The notes below the pieces were generated by a model. It ran no database searches. It was not told the DNA's origin and saw only the letters and a program-made list of their open reading frames with translations. This document shows positions 1-5,533 of a stretch of DNA of 10,703 bases, piece after piece (the stretch's first letter is position 1; every line of letters begins with the position of its first letter). The position numbers and the translations under genes were made by a program. The stretch spans positions 1 through 10,703 of the forward strand of contig QKDJ01000346.1 of the NCBI GenBank assembly GCA_003252145.1, written 5' to 3'. The stretch comes from Azovibrio restrictus. GTDB lineage: Bacteria; Pseudomonadota; Gammaproteobacteria; Burkholderiales; Rhodocyclaceae.

Positions 1-392
1 GGCAGGTCGGTCAGCTCTTCCTTGTCCACTTCGATGAGGCGCAGTCCTTGGGCCGAAAACTCGTTCAGCACAGCCTTTACCAGAGACGATTTGCCGCAGC
101 CCCGGGTGCCCGTGAGCAGCACGTTATTGGCGGGCTTGCCTTCCACGAACTGGCGGGTATTGGTGGTGATGCGCTCTTTCTGATCATCAATGCCGGTCAG
201 GTCGGAGAGGCGAATGGGATGGACCTGGCTTACCGGCACCAGTTGTCCTTGACCCTGGCGGCGGCGCCAGCGGCAGGCAACGACGCTGCTCCATTCGGGT
301 TCGGGGGGGAGTGGGGGGAGTCTGGCTTCCAGTCGATCCAGGACGGATTCGGCACGGTTAATCAGTCGTTCCAACAGGGCAGGGTCGAGCAT
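1..392 (-). CDS. DUF815-type P-loop ATPase, N-terminal part (cut by window edge)
   Basis: Read on the minus strand from the ATG at 392-390, this frame stays open to the window edge, giving about 130 residues. It starts MLDPALLERLINRAESVLDRLEARLPPL in outline: a charged helical N-terminus, then a proline-rich linker. Near residues 65-75 lies the segment LSDLTGIDDQKE, followed by a Walker A P-loop GTRGCGKSS around residue 100 and then VKAVLNEF. This layout, with 'GIDDQKE' about 25 residues before the P-loop, is typical of the DUF815 family of AAA-like ATPases of unknown cellular role. The Walker B and sensor regions lie outside the window. The gene diverges from mltA with only 44 bases between the starts. 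A GGAGG sits 23 bases before the ATG, too far to be a normal ribosome-binding site, so the start is less certain than the family. The name rests on motif recognition only. Confidence 0.8.
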   Translation of the reverse strand, partial: MLDPALLERLINRAESVLDRLEARLPPLPPEPEWSSVVACRWRRRQGQGQLVPVSQVHPIRLSDLTGIDDQKERITTNTRQFVEGKPANNVLLTGTRGCGKSSLVKAVLNEFSAQGLRLIEVDKEELTDL

Positions 393-436
393 GGCAGCGG
401 GTATACTTGCGGAAACCTCCGAATCTAGCCAAAGCC

Positions 437-1756
437 ATGCAAAAACGCCAACCCTTTTCTGTACCGACCTCCCGAACGTTTTCTTCGCTCCTGGCTACCG
501 GGCTACTGATGCTCCTTAGCGCATGTGCCGGCCCCTTGCCTTGGGAAAAGCCCGCGCAGCCGGAGGCTCAGGCACCCGAAGCCACAGCCATCGCCAGCTC
601 CACCGAGGTCTCTAGCGCTCAGAAATGTCCGGTTTGTCCGGTCTGTCCTGCTGCCCCGGTGTGTACGGCGCCGCCTCCGGTTGCGGCCGAGCAGCCGCCC
701 CGCCTGGAAGCCAAAACCTGGAGCGATCTGCCAGGCTGGCGTCAGGACAACGTGGCTGCCGCATGGGGAGGGTTCCAGGAATCCTGCCGTGGGCAGGCCA
801 GCAAGAATGGTGGCGAGCGCTGGGGGCGGGTGTGCAAGTTGGCTGCCAATGTGGATGGTCAGGATGGAGAAGCGGTAAGGCAATTTTTTGAAGCCCATTT
901 CACCCCCTACGCCATGGTTGAAGGAGATGGCCGTCAGGAGGGCATGATCACCGGCTATTACGAGCCTCTGATTCAAGGCGCACGGCGTAAGGATGGCCGT
1001 AATGCCACCCCGGTGTTGGCCGTACCGCCCGACATGCTCACCATCGATTTGGGTGAGCTCTATCCGGAACTCAAGCATCGCCGTTTGCGGGGCCGGCTGG
1101 AAGGAAACAAGGTGTTGCCCTATTGGAGCCGTGCCGAAATTGAAGAACACCTGACCGGCCACTGGCCCGGCAAAACCCTGCTGTGGGTGGAGGATCCGGT
1201 GGAATTCTTCTTCCTTCAGGTCCAGGGTTCCGGTCGGGTACAACTGGCCGACGGCAGCCGGGTGCGTATTGGCTATGCGGATCAGAATGGGCATCCCTAC
1301 CAATCCATTGGCCGTCTGTTGGTGGAGCGGGGTGAAATGCGTTTGGAGGAGGCTTCCATGCAGGGCATCCAGGCCTGGGCGCGGGCTAATCCCCAGCGCT
1401 TGCAGGCTCTGCTCAATGCCAATCCCAGTTATGTCTTCTTCCGGGAGCTTCCCAATAACGAAGGTGGGCCTATCGGCGCCCTTGGCGTTCCCCTGACCGC
1501 CGAGCGCAGTATCGCCGTTGATCCCCGTTATATTCCCCTGGGCGCTCCTGTGTGGTTGGCCACTACGCGTCCCAACAGTGGCCAGATTTTGAATCGTCTG
1601 ATGTTGGCCCAGGATACCGGCGGCGCCATCAAGGGCGGGGTTCGGGCGGACTTCTTCTGGGGCTTCGGCAAAGAGGCGGGCGAACTGGCTGGTCGCATGA
1701 AGCAGAAAGGCCGCTTGTGGGTACTACTCCCAGACGAACTGGCGCCCACAAAATAA
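437..1756 (+). CDS. mltA: Membrane-bound lytic murein transglycosylase A (MltA), lipoprotein
   Basis: A 439-residue outer-membrane lipoprotein that cleaves the MurNAc-GlcNAc bond of peptidoglycan with 1,6-anhydro product formation. Residues 1-29 are a lipoprotein signal peptide with lipobox LLSAC, so Cys30 would be acylated. Next comes a Pro/Ala-rich linker with an unusual cysteine cluster (C64, C67, C70, C76). The MltA domain spans roughly residues 160-330 and includes MITGYYEPLIQG and FFFLQVQGSGRVQLADG. The C-terminal 3D domain (about 355-430) carries DPRYIPLGAPV and the signature AQDTGGAIKGGVRADFFWG, with D393 and D405; in this family the Asp of the 'DxGGAIKG' motif is catalytic. I chose the ATG at 437 because it places basic residues directly before the signal-peptide core; an upstream in-frame TTG at 407 only adds an unlikely leader. 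No strong ribosome-binding site is seen. A TATACT at 402-407 could be a -10 box, but no good -35 accompanies it. Confidence 0.95.
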   Translation: MQKRQPFSVPTSRTFSSLLATGLLMLLSACAGPLPWEKPAQPEAQAPEATAIASSTEVSSAQKCPVCPVCPAAPVCTAPPPVAAEQPPRLEAKTWSDLPGWRQDNVAAAWGGFQESCRGQASKNGGERWGRVCKLAANVDGQDGEAVRQFFEAHFTPYAMVEGDGRQEGMITGYYEPLIQGARRKDGRNATPVLAVPPDMLTIDLGELYPELKHRRLRGRLEGNKVLPYWSRAEIEEHLTGHWPGKTLLWVEDPVEFFFLQVQGSGRVQLADGSRVRIGYADQNGHPYQSIGRLLVERGEMRLEEASMQGIQAWARANPQRLQALLNANPSYVFFRELPNNEGGPIGALGVPLTAERSIAVDPRYIPLGAPVWLATTRPNSGQILNRLMLAQDTGGAIKGGVRADFFWGFGKEAGELAGRMKQKGRLWVLLPDELAPTK

Positions 1757-1801
1757 ATCGACCCATTGCGGTGCATTTGTGGTGCGCAATCTGCACTGGG
1801 A

Positions 1802-1838
1802 TGCACCGGTATTTTGCATATCGCACCATGTGCGTGCA
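1802..1838 (+). promoter_or_regulatory. Two tandem NtrC-like enhancer sites upstream of amt
   Basis: Two dyads match the enterobacterial NtrC consensus as I recall it (TGCACYAWWWTGGTGCA). Site 1, at 1802-1818, reads TGCACCGGTATTTTGCA and matches 13 of 17 positions. Site 2, at 1822-1838, reads CGCACCATGTGCGTGCA, a perfect GCAC-N7-GTGC dyad matching 12 of 17. Their centres (about 1810 and 1830) are 20 bases apart, so both would lie on the same face of the helix. They sit about 107 and 87 bases before the start predicted from the sigma-54 promoter at 1891. A further perfect half-site, TGGTGC, lies at 1780-1785. Binding by NtrC is inferred from the pattern and from the downstream ammonium transporter. 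Confidence 0.65.
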
Positions 1839-1890
1839 TAAAAAAGCAGGGTTGTCACAAGGGCTTATTGATAAATAAGGGTTTTTGCAC

Positions 1891-1906
1891 TGGAATGGTG
1901 CTTGCT
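1891..1906 (+). promoter_or_regulatory. Sigma-54 (-24/-12) promoter of amt
   Basis: The sequence TGGAATGGTGCTTGCT has the GG and GC doublets separated by exactly ten bases and ends in TTGCT, as in the RpoN consensus TGGCAC-N5-TTGCW. Transcription would begin near 1917 and leave a leader of about 24 bases before the amt ATG at 1941. This promoter position also rules out the longer in-frame start near 1902 as the true translation start. RpoN promoters need an activator; the NtrC-like dyads at 1802-1838 provide a candidate. Confidence 0.78.
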
Positions 1907-1940
1907 TTCGCGGACTGTCAAAATTTTTTCTGGCAGTCTC

Positions 1941-3143
1941 ATGGAAAGCGTAAATACCAGTCACGACGTTCTGTTCATTTTGCTCGGCGCCATCATGGTG
2001 TTGGCCATGCACGCGGGCTTTGCATTTCTTGAAGTAGGCACCGTTCGCAAGAAAAACCAGGTGAATGCCCTGGTGAAGATCCTCACGGACTTCGCCGTTT
2101 CAACCATCGCCTATTTCTTCATTGGCTACGGGGTGGCCTATGGCGTTCACTTCTTTGTCGGCGCCGAGGCGCTGCAAGCCCGCAACGGCTACGACCTGAC
2201 CAAGTTCTTTTTCCTGCTCACCTTTGCTGCCGCCATTCCCGCCATCATCTCGGGGGGCATTGCCGCACGGGCCAGATTCCATCCCCAACTGGCGGCGACC
2301 TTCCTGATCGTGGGCTTCATCTATCCCTTCTTTGAAGGTATGGCCTGGAACCATGCATATGGGGTGCAGGACTGGCTCAAGAGCGCTTTTGGTGCAGAGT
2401 TCCACGACTTTGCCGGTTCCGTGGTGGTGCACGCCATGGGCGGCTGGATTGCACTGCCCGCAGTCTTGTTGCTGGGGGCTCGCCACGGTCGCTATTCCAA
2501 GAGTGGCGCCATTTCTGCCCACCCACCTTCATCCATTCCCTTCCTGGCCTTGGGCGCCTGGATTCTTACGGTGGGCTGGTTCGGGTTCAATGTGATGTCC
2601 GCCCAGACCCTGGAGAATATTTCCGGCCTGGTGGCCATCAATTCCCTGATGGCCATGGTGGGAGGCACTTTGGCCGCTTTGGTGCTGGGCAAGAACGACC
2701 CGGGCTTCGTTCACAACGGGCCCCTCGCGGGTTTGGTGGCGGTCTGTGCCGGCTCTGACCTGATGCATCCCATGGGTGCCCTGGTGGTGGGGGCTGTGGC
2801 CGGTGTTCTGTTTGTTCAGCTCTTCACCCTGGCTCAGAACCGCTGGAAAATCGACGATGTGCTGGGTGTTTGGCCCTTGCACGGCCTGTGTGGTGCCTGG
2901 GGGGGTATCGCCGCCGGGATTTTTGGTAGCCCAATTTTTGGTGGCGCAGGTGGCGTATCCCTCATGTCCCAACTCATCATGACCCTACTGGCCATTGGCA
3001 TTGCCCTGGTTGGCGGAAGCCTGGTTTATGGCCTGCTAAAGCGTTTCGTTGGCATCCGCCTGAGCCAGGAGGATGAATACGAAGGCGCCGACCTTTCCAT
3101 TCACAAGATCACCGCTACCCCGGAGCGTGAGCCGAACTGGTGA
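1941..3143 (+). CDS. amt: Ammonium transporter, Amt/Rh family
   Basis: A 400-residue inner-membrane ammonium channel of the Amt/Mep family, made mostly of hydrophobic segments (the family has eleven helices and acts as a trimer). The pore twin histidines are present: H164 in VVVHAMGG and H314 in PLHGLCG, 150 residues apart as in E. coli AmtB. The GWFGFN motif, home of the second pore Phe, and the LTFAAAIPAIISGGIAARARF block are also clear. The C-terminal cytoplasmic tail keeps VGIRLSQEDEYEGADLSIH, the region that GlnK (PII) contacts in AmtB. No cleavable signal peptide is evident; the protein begins MESVNTSHDVLFILLGAIMV. The ATG at 1941 is chosen because it follows the predicted sigma-54 transcription start by 24 bases; the ribosome-binding site is weak. 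No glnK gene lies on either side, although glnK-amtB pairs are the common arrangement. Expression is probably induced by nitrogen limitation. Confidence 0.96.
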   Translation: MESVNTSHDVLFILLGAIMVLAMHAGFAFLEVGTVRKKNQVNALVKILTDFAVSTIAYFFIGYGVAYGVHFFVGAEALQARNGYDLTKFFFLLTFAAAIPAIISGGIAARARFHPQLAATFLIVGFIYPFFEGMAWNHAYGVQDWLKSAFGAEFHDFAGSVVVHAMGGWIALPAVLLLGARHGRYSKSGAISAHPPSSIPFLALGAWILTVGWFGFNVMSAQTLENISGLVAINSLMAMVGGTLAALVLGKNDPGFVHNGPLAGLVAVCAGSDLMHPMGALVVGAVAGVLFVQLFTLAQNRWKIDDVLGVWPLHGLCGAWGGIAAGIFGSPIFGGAGGVSLMSQLIMTLLAIGIALVGGSLVYGLLKRFVGIRLSQEDEYEGADLSIHKITATPEREPNW

Positions 3144-3185
3144 TGTGATAATAAGTAATAAAGTCTGTCGGACGGTTGATGAACA

Positions 3186-3215
3186 AAGCCTGGCAATGAC
3201 CAGGCTTAGTGTTTT
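3186..3215 (+). terminator. Hairpin terminator after amt
   Basis: AAGCCTGG (3186-3193) and CCAGGCTT (3200-3207) form a perfect 8-bp stem around a six-base loop, followed by AGTGTTTT. The U tract is short and interrupted, so termination may be moderate. It lies 43 bases after the amt stop. Confidence 0.65.
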
Positions 3216-3294
3216 GAGGGATATGACTGACCGAGTACATCGGCTTTCGACCCAAACAGGAAGTAGCCAGCTTTGGAAAGCGGACGGTCAGGAA

Positions 3295-3352
3295 CGTCGA
3301 AGCTCAGGGGCGCGCCGCTTGCAGCGCGTCCCCCTGGAGCGCAGGGTTAGAC
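3295..3352 (-). other. attC recombination site (59-base-element type)
   Basis: Reading the minus strand from 3352: R'' box GTCTAAC, then a hairpin in which GCTC (3340-3337) pairs with GAGC (3305-3302), AGGGG (3335-3331) with CCCCT (3310-3306), and CGCGC (3328-3324) with GCGCG (3315-3311), closed by a short CAAG loop. C3336 and the pair G3330/A3329 are left unpaired on one arm, like the extrahelical bases that set strand choice by integrases. An unpaired central spacer separates the hairpin from the R box. The site ends GACG/TT at 3295/3294. The last bases of the R' box (TTCCTG) do not match R'' because they come from flanking DNA. The body resembles attC sites of proteobacterial cassettes as I remember them. 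Confidence 0.78.
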
Positions 3353-3354
3353 TT

Positions 3355-3762
3355 TTACTTTGCTGTCTTGGCAGAAAAATCTTTGGACTTAGTGGCTTTG
3401 GATATTTCTGAACCATCAGTTCCCAGCGCCTTGACCGTGATTTGGTAAGCGTGACCGAAACTGGCGAAGTTGTTAGGGCATGGGCCAAGGTAATTGGATT
3501 TCAGAGCGCCTTCGGGAATCTCGGCTGTCGGGCCACCGGCATGCGGGACGGAGCCTCCACCGTGATCCTTGTTCTGAAAATCCAGGTCGTTCATCTGGAA
3601 AGTCAGCGATTGCGTTCCTTCCGGAATGCCCGAAACAGTAAGAGCAGGTGAAGTGTTATTGCAGCGATGTGCCGCTTTCCATTCCCAGTCAACGGCGATA
3701 CTTGACTGTGCAAAAGCCGGGATGGCGACGCTCAACATTGCTGCGGCTACTACGTTACGCAT
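3355..3762 (-). CDS. Small secreted PEBP-like (YbhB/YbcL-type) protein, cassette cargo
   Basis: A 135-residue protein with a signal peptide (MRNVVAAAMLSVAIPAFA, cleavage before Q19 or nearby), hence periplasmic or secreted. The mature part carries phosphatidylethanolamine-binding-protein features: TSPALTVSGIPEGTQSLTF (37-55), MNDLDFQNKDHGGG (57-70), and IPEGA followed by YLGPCP and GHAYQITVKAL (82-113). The canonical DPDAP and GPPPP motifs are altered (NDLDF, GPCPN), as in the short 'phospholipid-binding protein' branch of this family. C34 and C95 could form a disulphide. Its biochemical role is unknown. The ATG at 3762 has AAGGAG five bases upstream. The stop is almost fused to attC, as in integron cassettes, and no promoter is evident in the 31-base leader, so expression would depend on transcription entering from the tRNA side. 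Confidence 0.85.
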   Translation of the reverse strand: MRNVVAAAMLSVAIPAFAQSSIAVDWEWKAAHRCNNTSPALTVSGIPEGTQSLTFQMNDLDFQNKDHGGGSVPHAGGPTAEIPEGALKSNYLGPCPNNFASFGHAYQITVKALGTDGSEISKATKSKDFSAKTAK

Positions 3763-3794
3763 GGTTGCTCCTTCGAGTGTTTGAGAAATCTAAC

Positions 3795-4062
3795 GTGAAG
3801 TAGTCGGCGTTATTGCCGTCTATTCTGGCGAAGGCATCAAGCTTGGAAGGCTTGCCAACAGAGGCATATCGATGTCTCTAGAAAATATCTACGAGAATAG
3901 ATGTTCGTCATACGCGGAACATCTTCAGTAACGAGAGAATTTTGCCAGCAACCAAGTCGAATGTCATGCACCGAGACGGTTTACCAATGACAGCTTCGAG
4001 GTGCTTTTACCTTGGACCGCTTCTGGCCGAGAGCCGGCGTAGTCAGGTAGGAGTCTTGATCA
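3795..4062. other. Gene-free spacer between cassette and tRNA terminator
   Basis: I find no supportable gene in these 268 bases on either strand. The composition is clearly less GC-rich than the core genes. If the cassette sits at a proper attI site, that site would be here, just left of 3795 on the minus strand; but I see no second attC-like hairpin and no integrase remnant. One perfect inverted repeat (3899-3924) is listed separately. Confidence 0.55.
3899..3924. repeat. 8-bp inverted repeat hairpin
   Basis: AGATGTTC (3899-3906) and GAACATCT (3917-3924) pair perfectly around a ten-base loop. No T-run follows on either side, so it does not look like a terminator. A protein-binding dyad or relic of a recombination site is possible; its function is not known. 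Confidence 0.5.
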
Positions 4063-4063
4063 A

Positions 4064-4103
4064 AACAAAAAAGGCCGGACTGAAATGGCCGGCCTTTTTT
4101 GTT
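4064..4103 (-). terminator. Rho-independent terminator of the tRNA-Ala gene (possibly bidirectional)
   Basis: GGCCGG (4073-4078) pairs with CCGGCC (4089-4094), and the stem is extended by an A6 tract on one side and a T6 tract on the other, with a ten-base loop. Read on the minus strand it ends TTTTTTGTTTTG, an excellent U tract, 12 bases after the tRNA 3' end. The symmetry could also stop transcription coming from the plus strand. Confidence 0.85.
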
Positions 4104-4114
4104 GAATCTGAGTT

Positions 4115-4190
4115 TGGTGGAGACGGGCGGGATCGAACCGCCGACCTACTGATTGCGAACCAGTCGCTCTCCCAACTGAGCTACGCCCCC
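4115..4190 (-). tRNA. tRNA-Ala (anticodon CGC)
   Basis: The minus strand folds into a complete 76-nt cloverleaf. The acceptor stem is GGGGGCG/CGTCTCC, the D arm GCTC/GAGC, the anticodon stem ACTGG/TCAGT with loop TTCGCAA, and the T arm GGCGG-TTCGATC-CCGCC, followed by A73 and an encoded CCA. Counting positions 32-38 gives the anticodon CGC, which reads the alanine codon GCG. The acceptor also has G3-U70, the alanine identity pair, which supports the assignment independently. The gene stands alone, with its own candidate promoter and a strong terminator. Confidence 0.93.
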
Positions 4191-4202
4191 AATTCCGTGC
4201 CA

Positions 4203-4230
4203 AGGATAAAACAGGATGGGCGTGCGGCAA
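4203..4230 (-). promoter_or_regulatory. Candidate promoter of the tRNA gene
   Basis: On the minus strand TTGCCG (4230-4225) and TATCCT (4208-4203) are separated by 16 bases, a fair match to -35 and -10 boxes. The -10 ends 12 bases before the first base of the mature tRNA, allowing a short 5' leader. This is a pattern match only. Confidence 0.45.
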
Positions 4231-4315
4231 AGAGGCGAAAGATGTCCATGTCACGGCATGGCAGTTCGGGTATCTTTGCTAGCCTTCCTTTGATCTGATT
4301 GCTTCCGGTTTTCCC

Positions 4316-4837
4316 ATGCCCCTGTTGCTTGATCTCTTCCTCCAGTTCGCGCTCCTGTTCTGTGTGGCCTTTGGCGGTGCCTCAGCCCTGCTGCCGGAAA
4401 TGCATCGGGTGGTGGTGGAGCAGAAGCACTGGCTGGATGACGCGACCTTTACCCATCTGTATGCCATCGCCCAGGCGGCGCCGGGGCCGAATGGGCTGGT
4501 GGTGACCTTGATTGGTTGGGAGGTGGCGGGCTTGCCCGGGGCGCTGGTCACGACCCTGGCCATGAGTCTGCCCATGAGTATCGTGATCTACCTGCTCATG
4601 CGCCACTGGCATCGGTTTGCCGGGCATCCGGTGCAGCAGGCTGTGCAGTTGGGAGTGGCGCCCCTGGCTGTGGGTTTGGTGGCTGCCGCAGCCTTCATGA
4701 TTGGTCAGGCAGCCGGGTTGGCCTGGGGGGGCGGGGTGTTTGTGCTGGGAGTGGTGCTGGCCCAGCTGCGCACCACCTGGCATCCCTTGTGGCTGATCGC
4801 CATGGGGGCCTTGGTGGGGGCGCTGGGCTGGGTTTGA
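4316..4837 (+). CDS. Half-size chromate transporter (CHR/ChrA family, single domain)
   Basis: A 173-residue, strongly hydrophobic inner-membrane protein with one CHR domain. Family landmarks are FGGASALLPEMHR (19-31), a VVEQKHWL segment (33-40), and AIAQAAPGPNGLVVTLIGW (50-68), then further membrane segments rich in Leu, Ala and Gly. Full-length ChrA has two such domains in about 400 residues, and short CHR proteins usually come as two adjacent genes. Here only one is found: the upstream neighbour is a tRNA and the downstream one is a convergent nitroreductase 12 bases away. Chromate export is known for the family, but the true substrate of a lone half-protein is uncertain. The ATG at 4316 lacks a clear ribosome-binding site, yet the domain begins directly after it. 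Confidence 0.85.
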   Translation: MPLLLDLFLQFALLFCVAFGGASALLPEMHRVVVEQKHWLDDATFTHLYAIAQAAPGPNGLVVTLIGWEVAGLPGALVTTLAMSLPMSIVIYLLMRHWHRFAGHPVQQAVQLGVAPLAVGLVAAAAFMIGQAAGLAWGGGVFVLGVVLAQLRTTWHPLWLIAMGALVGALGWV

Positions 4838-4849
4838 GCGCGTCCTGAT

Positions 4850-5533
4850 TTAAAGGCCGCGGAAGTCGGTGAAGCCGGTGACGGGTTCCCGGTCGGTGAT
4901 CAGCCGGTTTTCCGGAGCATCCGGGTCGGCATAGCCCAGGGCCATGCCGCAGACCACCAGTTCGTTGTCACCAATGCCCAGTTGCTGGCGCACGGTTTCC
5001 GGGTAATCGGCGAAGGCGGCTTGGGCGCAGGTGTCCAGGCCCCGGGCCCGGGCGGCGGTCATCAGGTTGGCCATGAACATGCCGTAGTCGATGAACATGC
5101 CCCGACCCAGTTGCCGGTCCATGGTGAAGATGAGGCCAACCGGGGCATCGAAGAACTGGTAATTGCGGCCGGTCTGTTCCTTCATGCGGGCCTTGTCACC
5201 CTTTTCAATACCCAGCAGGCCGTAGAGGTCAAAGCCGATCTTGCGGCGACGGGAAATCCAGGGATCGCTCCACTCCTTGGGGTAGTAGTCGAATTCCCGG
5301 CCTTCGTGGGCGCCCTGGTTGAATTTTTCCAGGATGGCCTTGGACAGGGCTGCACGGGCTTCGCCGCCCAGGGCATAGACCTTCCAGGGCTGAACATTGG
5401 TGCCGGAGGCGGCGCGGGCGGCCAGCTCCAGTAATTCGGCCACGGTTTCCTTGGGAACGGCAGTGGGCAGGAAGCGACGTACGGAGCGGCGGGAGCGGAT
5501 GGCCTGATCCACGGCCTGGATGCTGTCATTCAT
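4850..5533 (-). CDS. FMN-dependent nitroreductase family protein
   Basis: A 227-residue cytoplasmic flavoprotein of the nitroreductase fold, expected to reduce nitro compounds or quinones with NAD(P)H as a homodimer. The FMN phosphate-binding N-terminus is AIRSRRSVRRF (11-21), followed by AASGTNVQPWKVYAL (41-55), the usual 'S-x-x-N-x-Q-P-W' region. The middle holds a long charged insertion (about 75-125), and then IDYGMFMANLMTAARARGLDTC (148-169) and VVCGMALGYADP (193-204). I chose the ATG at 5533 because it begins the conserved fold and overlaps the hisC stop (TAATG); a longer in-frame start at 5575 would add 14 residues encoded inside hisC. AAGGAG lies 11 bases before the ATG, within hisC. 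The insertion resembles the PnbA-like nitrobenzoate-reductase branch, but the substrate cannot be read from sequence. Co-translation with hisC is likely. Confidence 0.88.
   Translation of the reverse strand: MNDSIQAVDQAIRSRRSVRRFLPTAVPKETVAELLELAARAASGTNVQPWKVYALGGEARAALSKAILEKFNQGAHEGREFDYYPKEWSDPWISRRRKIGFDLYGLLGIEKGDKARMKEQTGRNYQFFDAPVGLIFTMDRQLGRGMFIDYGMFMANLMTAARARGLDTCAQAAFADYPETVRQQLGIGDNELVVCGMALGYADPDAPENRLITDREPVTGFTDFRGL

Larger units (their letters stand above)
3295..3793 (-). mobile_element. Single integron gene cassette (499 bp), reading on the minus strand
   Basis: On the minus strand the segment begins just after a G at 3794 with TTAGAT, so the left boundary reads GTTAGAT and fits the core site GTTRRRY. 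A 31-base leader with AAGGAG (3773-3768) precedes one gene, whose stop codon lies two bases before the attC R'' box GTCTAAC (3352-3346). The attC ends at the G at 3295, next to flanking TT. Joining the two ends, as in an excised circle, would rebuild GTTAGAT opposite GTCTAAC, a full R'/R'' pair with one G-T mismatch. This is the complete anatomy of a mobile cassette: short leader, one promoterless gene, attC. By hand count, 400 bases of the gene are about 53% GC, against about 67% in one sampled line of amt. No integrase gene or second attC is visible. Calling it mobile is an inference from structure. Confidence 0.75.

Noticed and set aside
503..1303. 266-codon minus-strand frame opposite mltA
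   Set aside because: Shadow of mltA, whose plus-strand reading contains the lipobox, MltA domain and 3D domain.
1765..1790. Inverted repeat ATTGCG...CGCAAT just after mltA as a terminator
   Set aside because: Six-base arms, a 14-base loop and no T tract; more likely part of the GTGCA-rich regulatory region.
4115..4190. tRNA-Ala as the attachment site of an integrated island covering 3150-4060
   Set aside because: I see no second copy of the tRNA 3' end and no tyrosine recombinase in the window. The cassette ends at G/TT sites, not at a tRNA duplication.
3942..4298. 118-codon plus-strand frame over the spacer and tRNA
   Set aside because: It runs straight through the terminator hairpin and the antisense of the tRNA gene, so it is not a plausible protein-coding gene.
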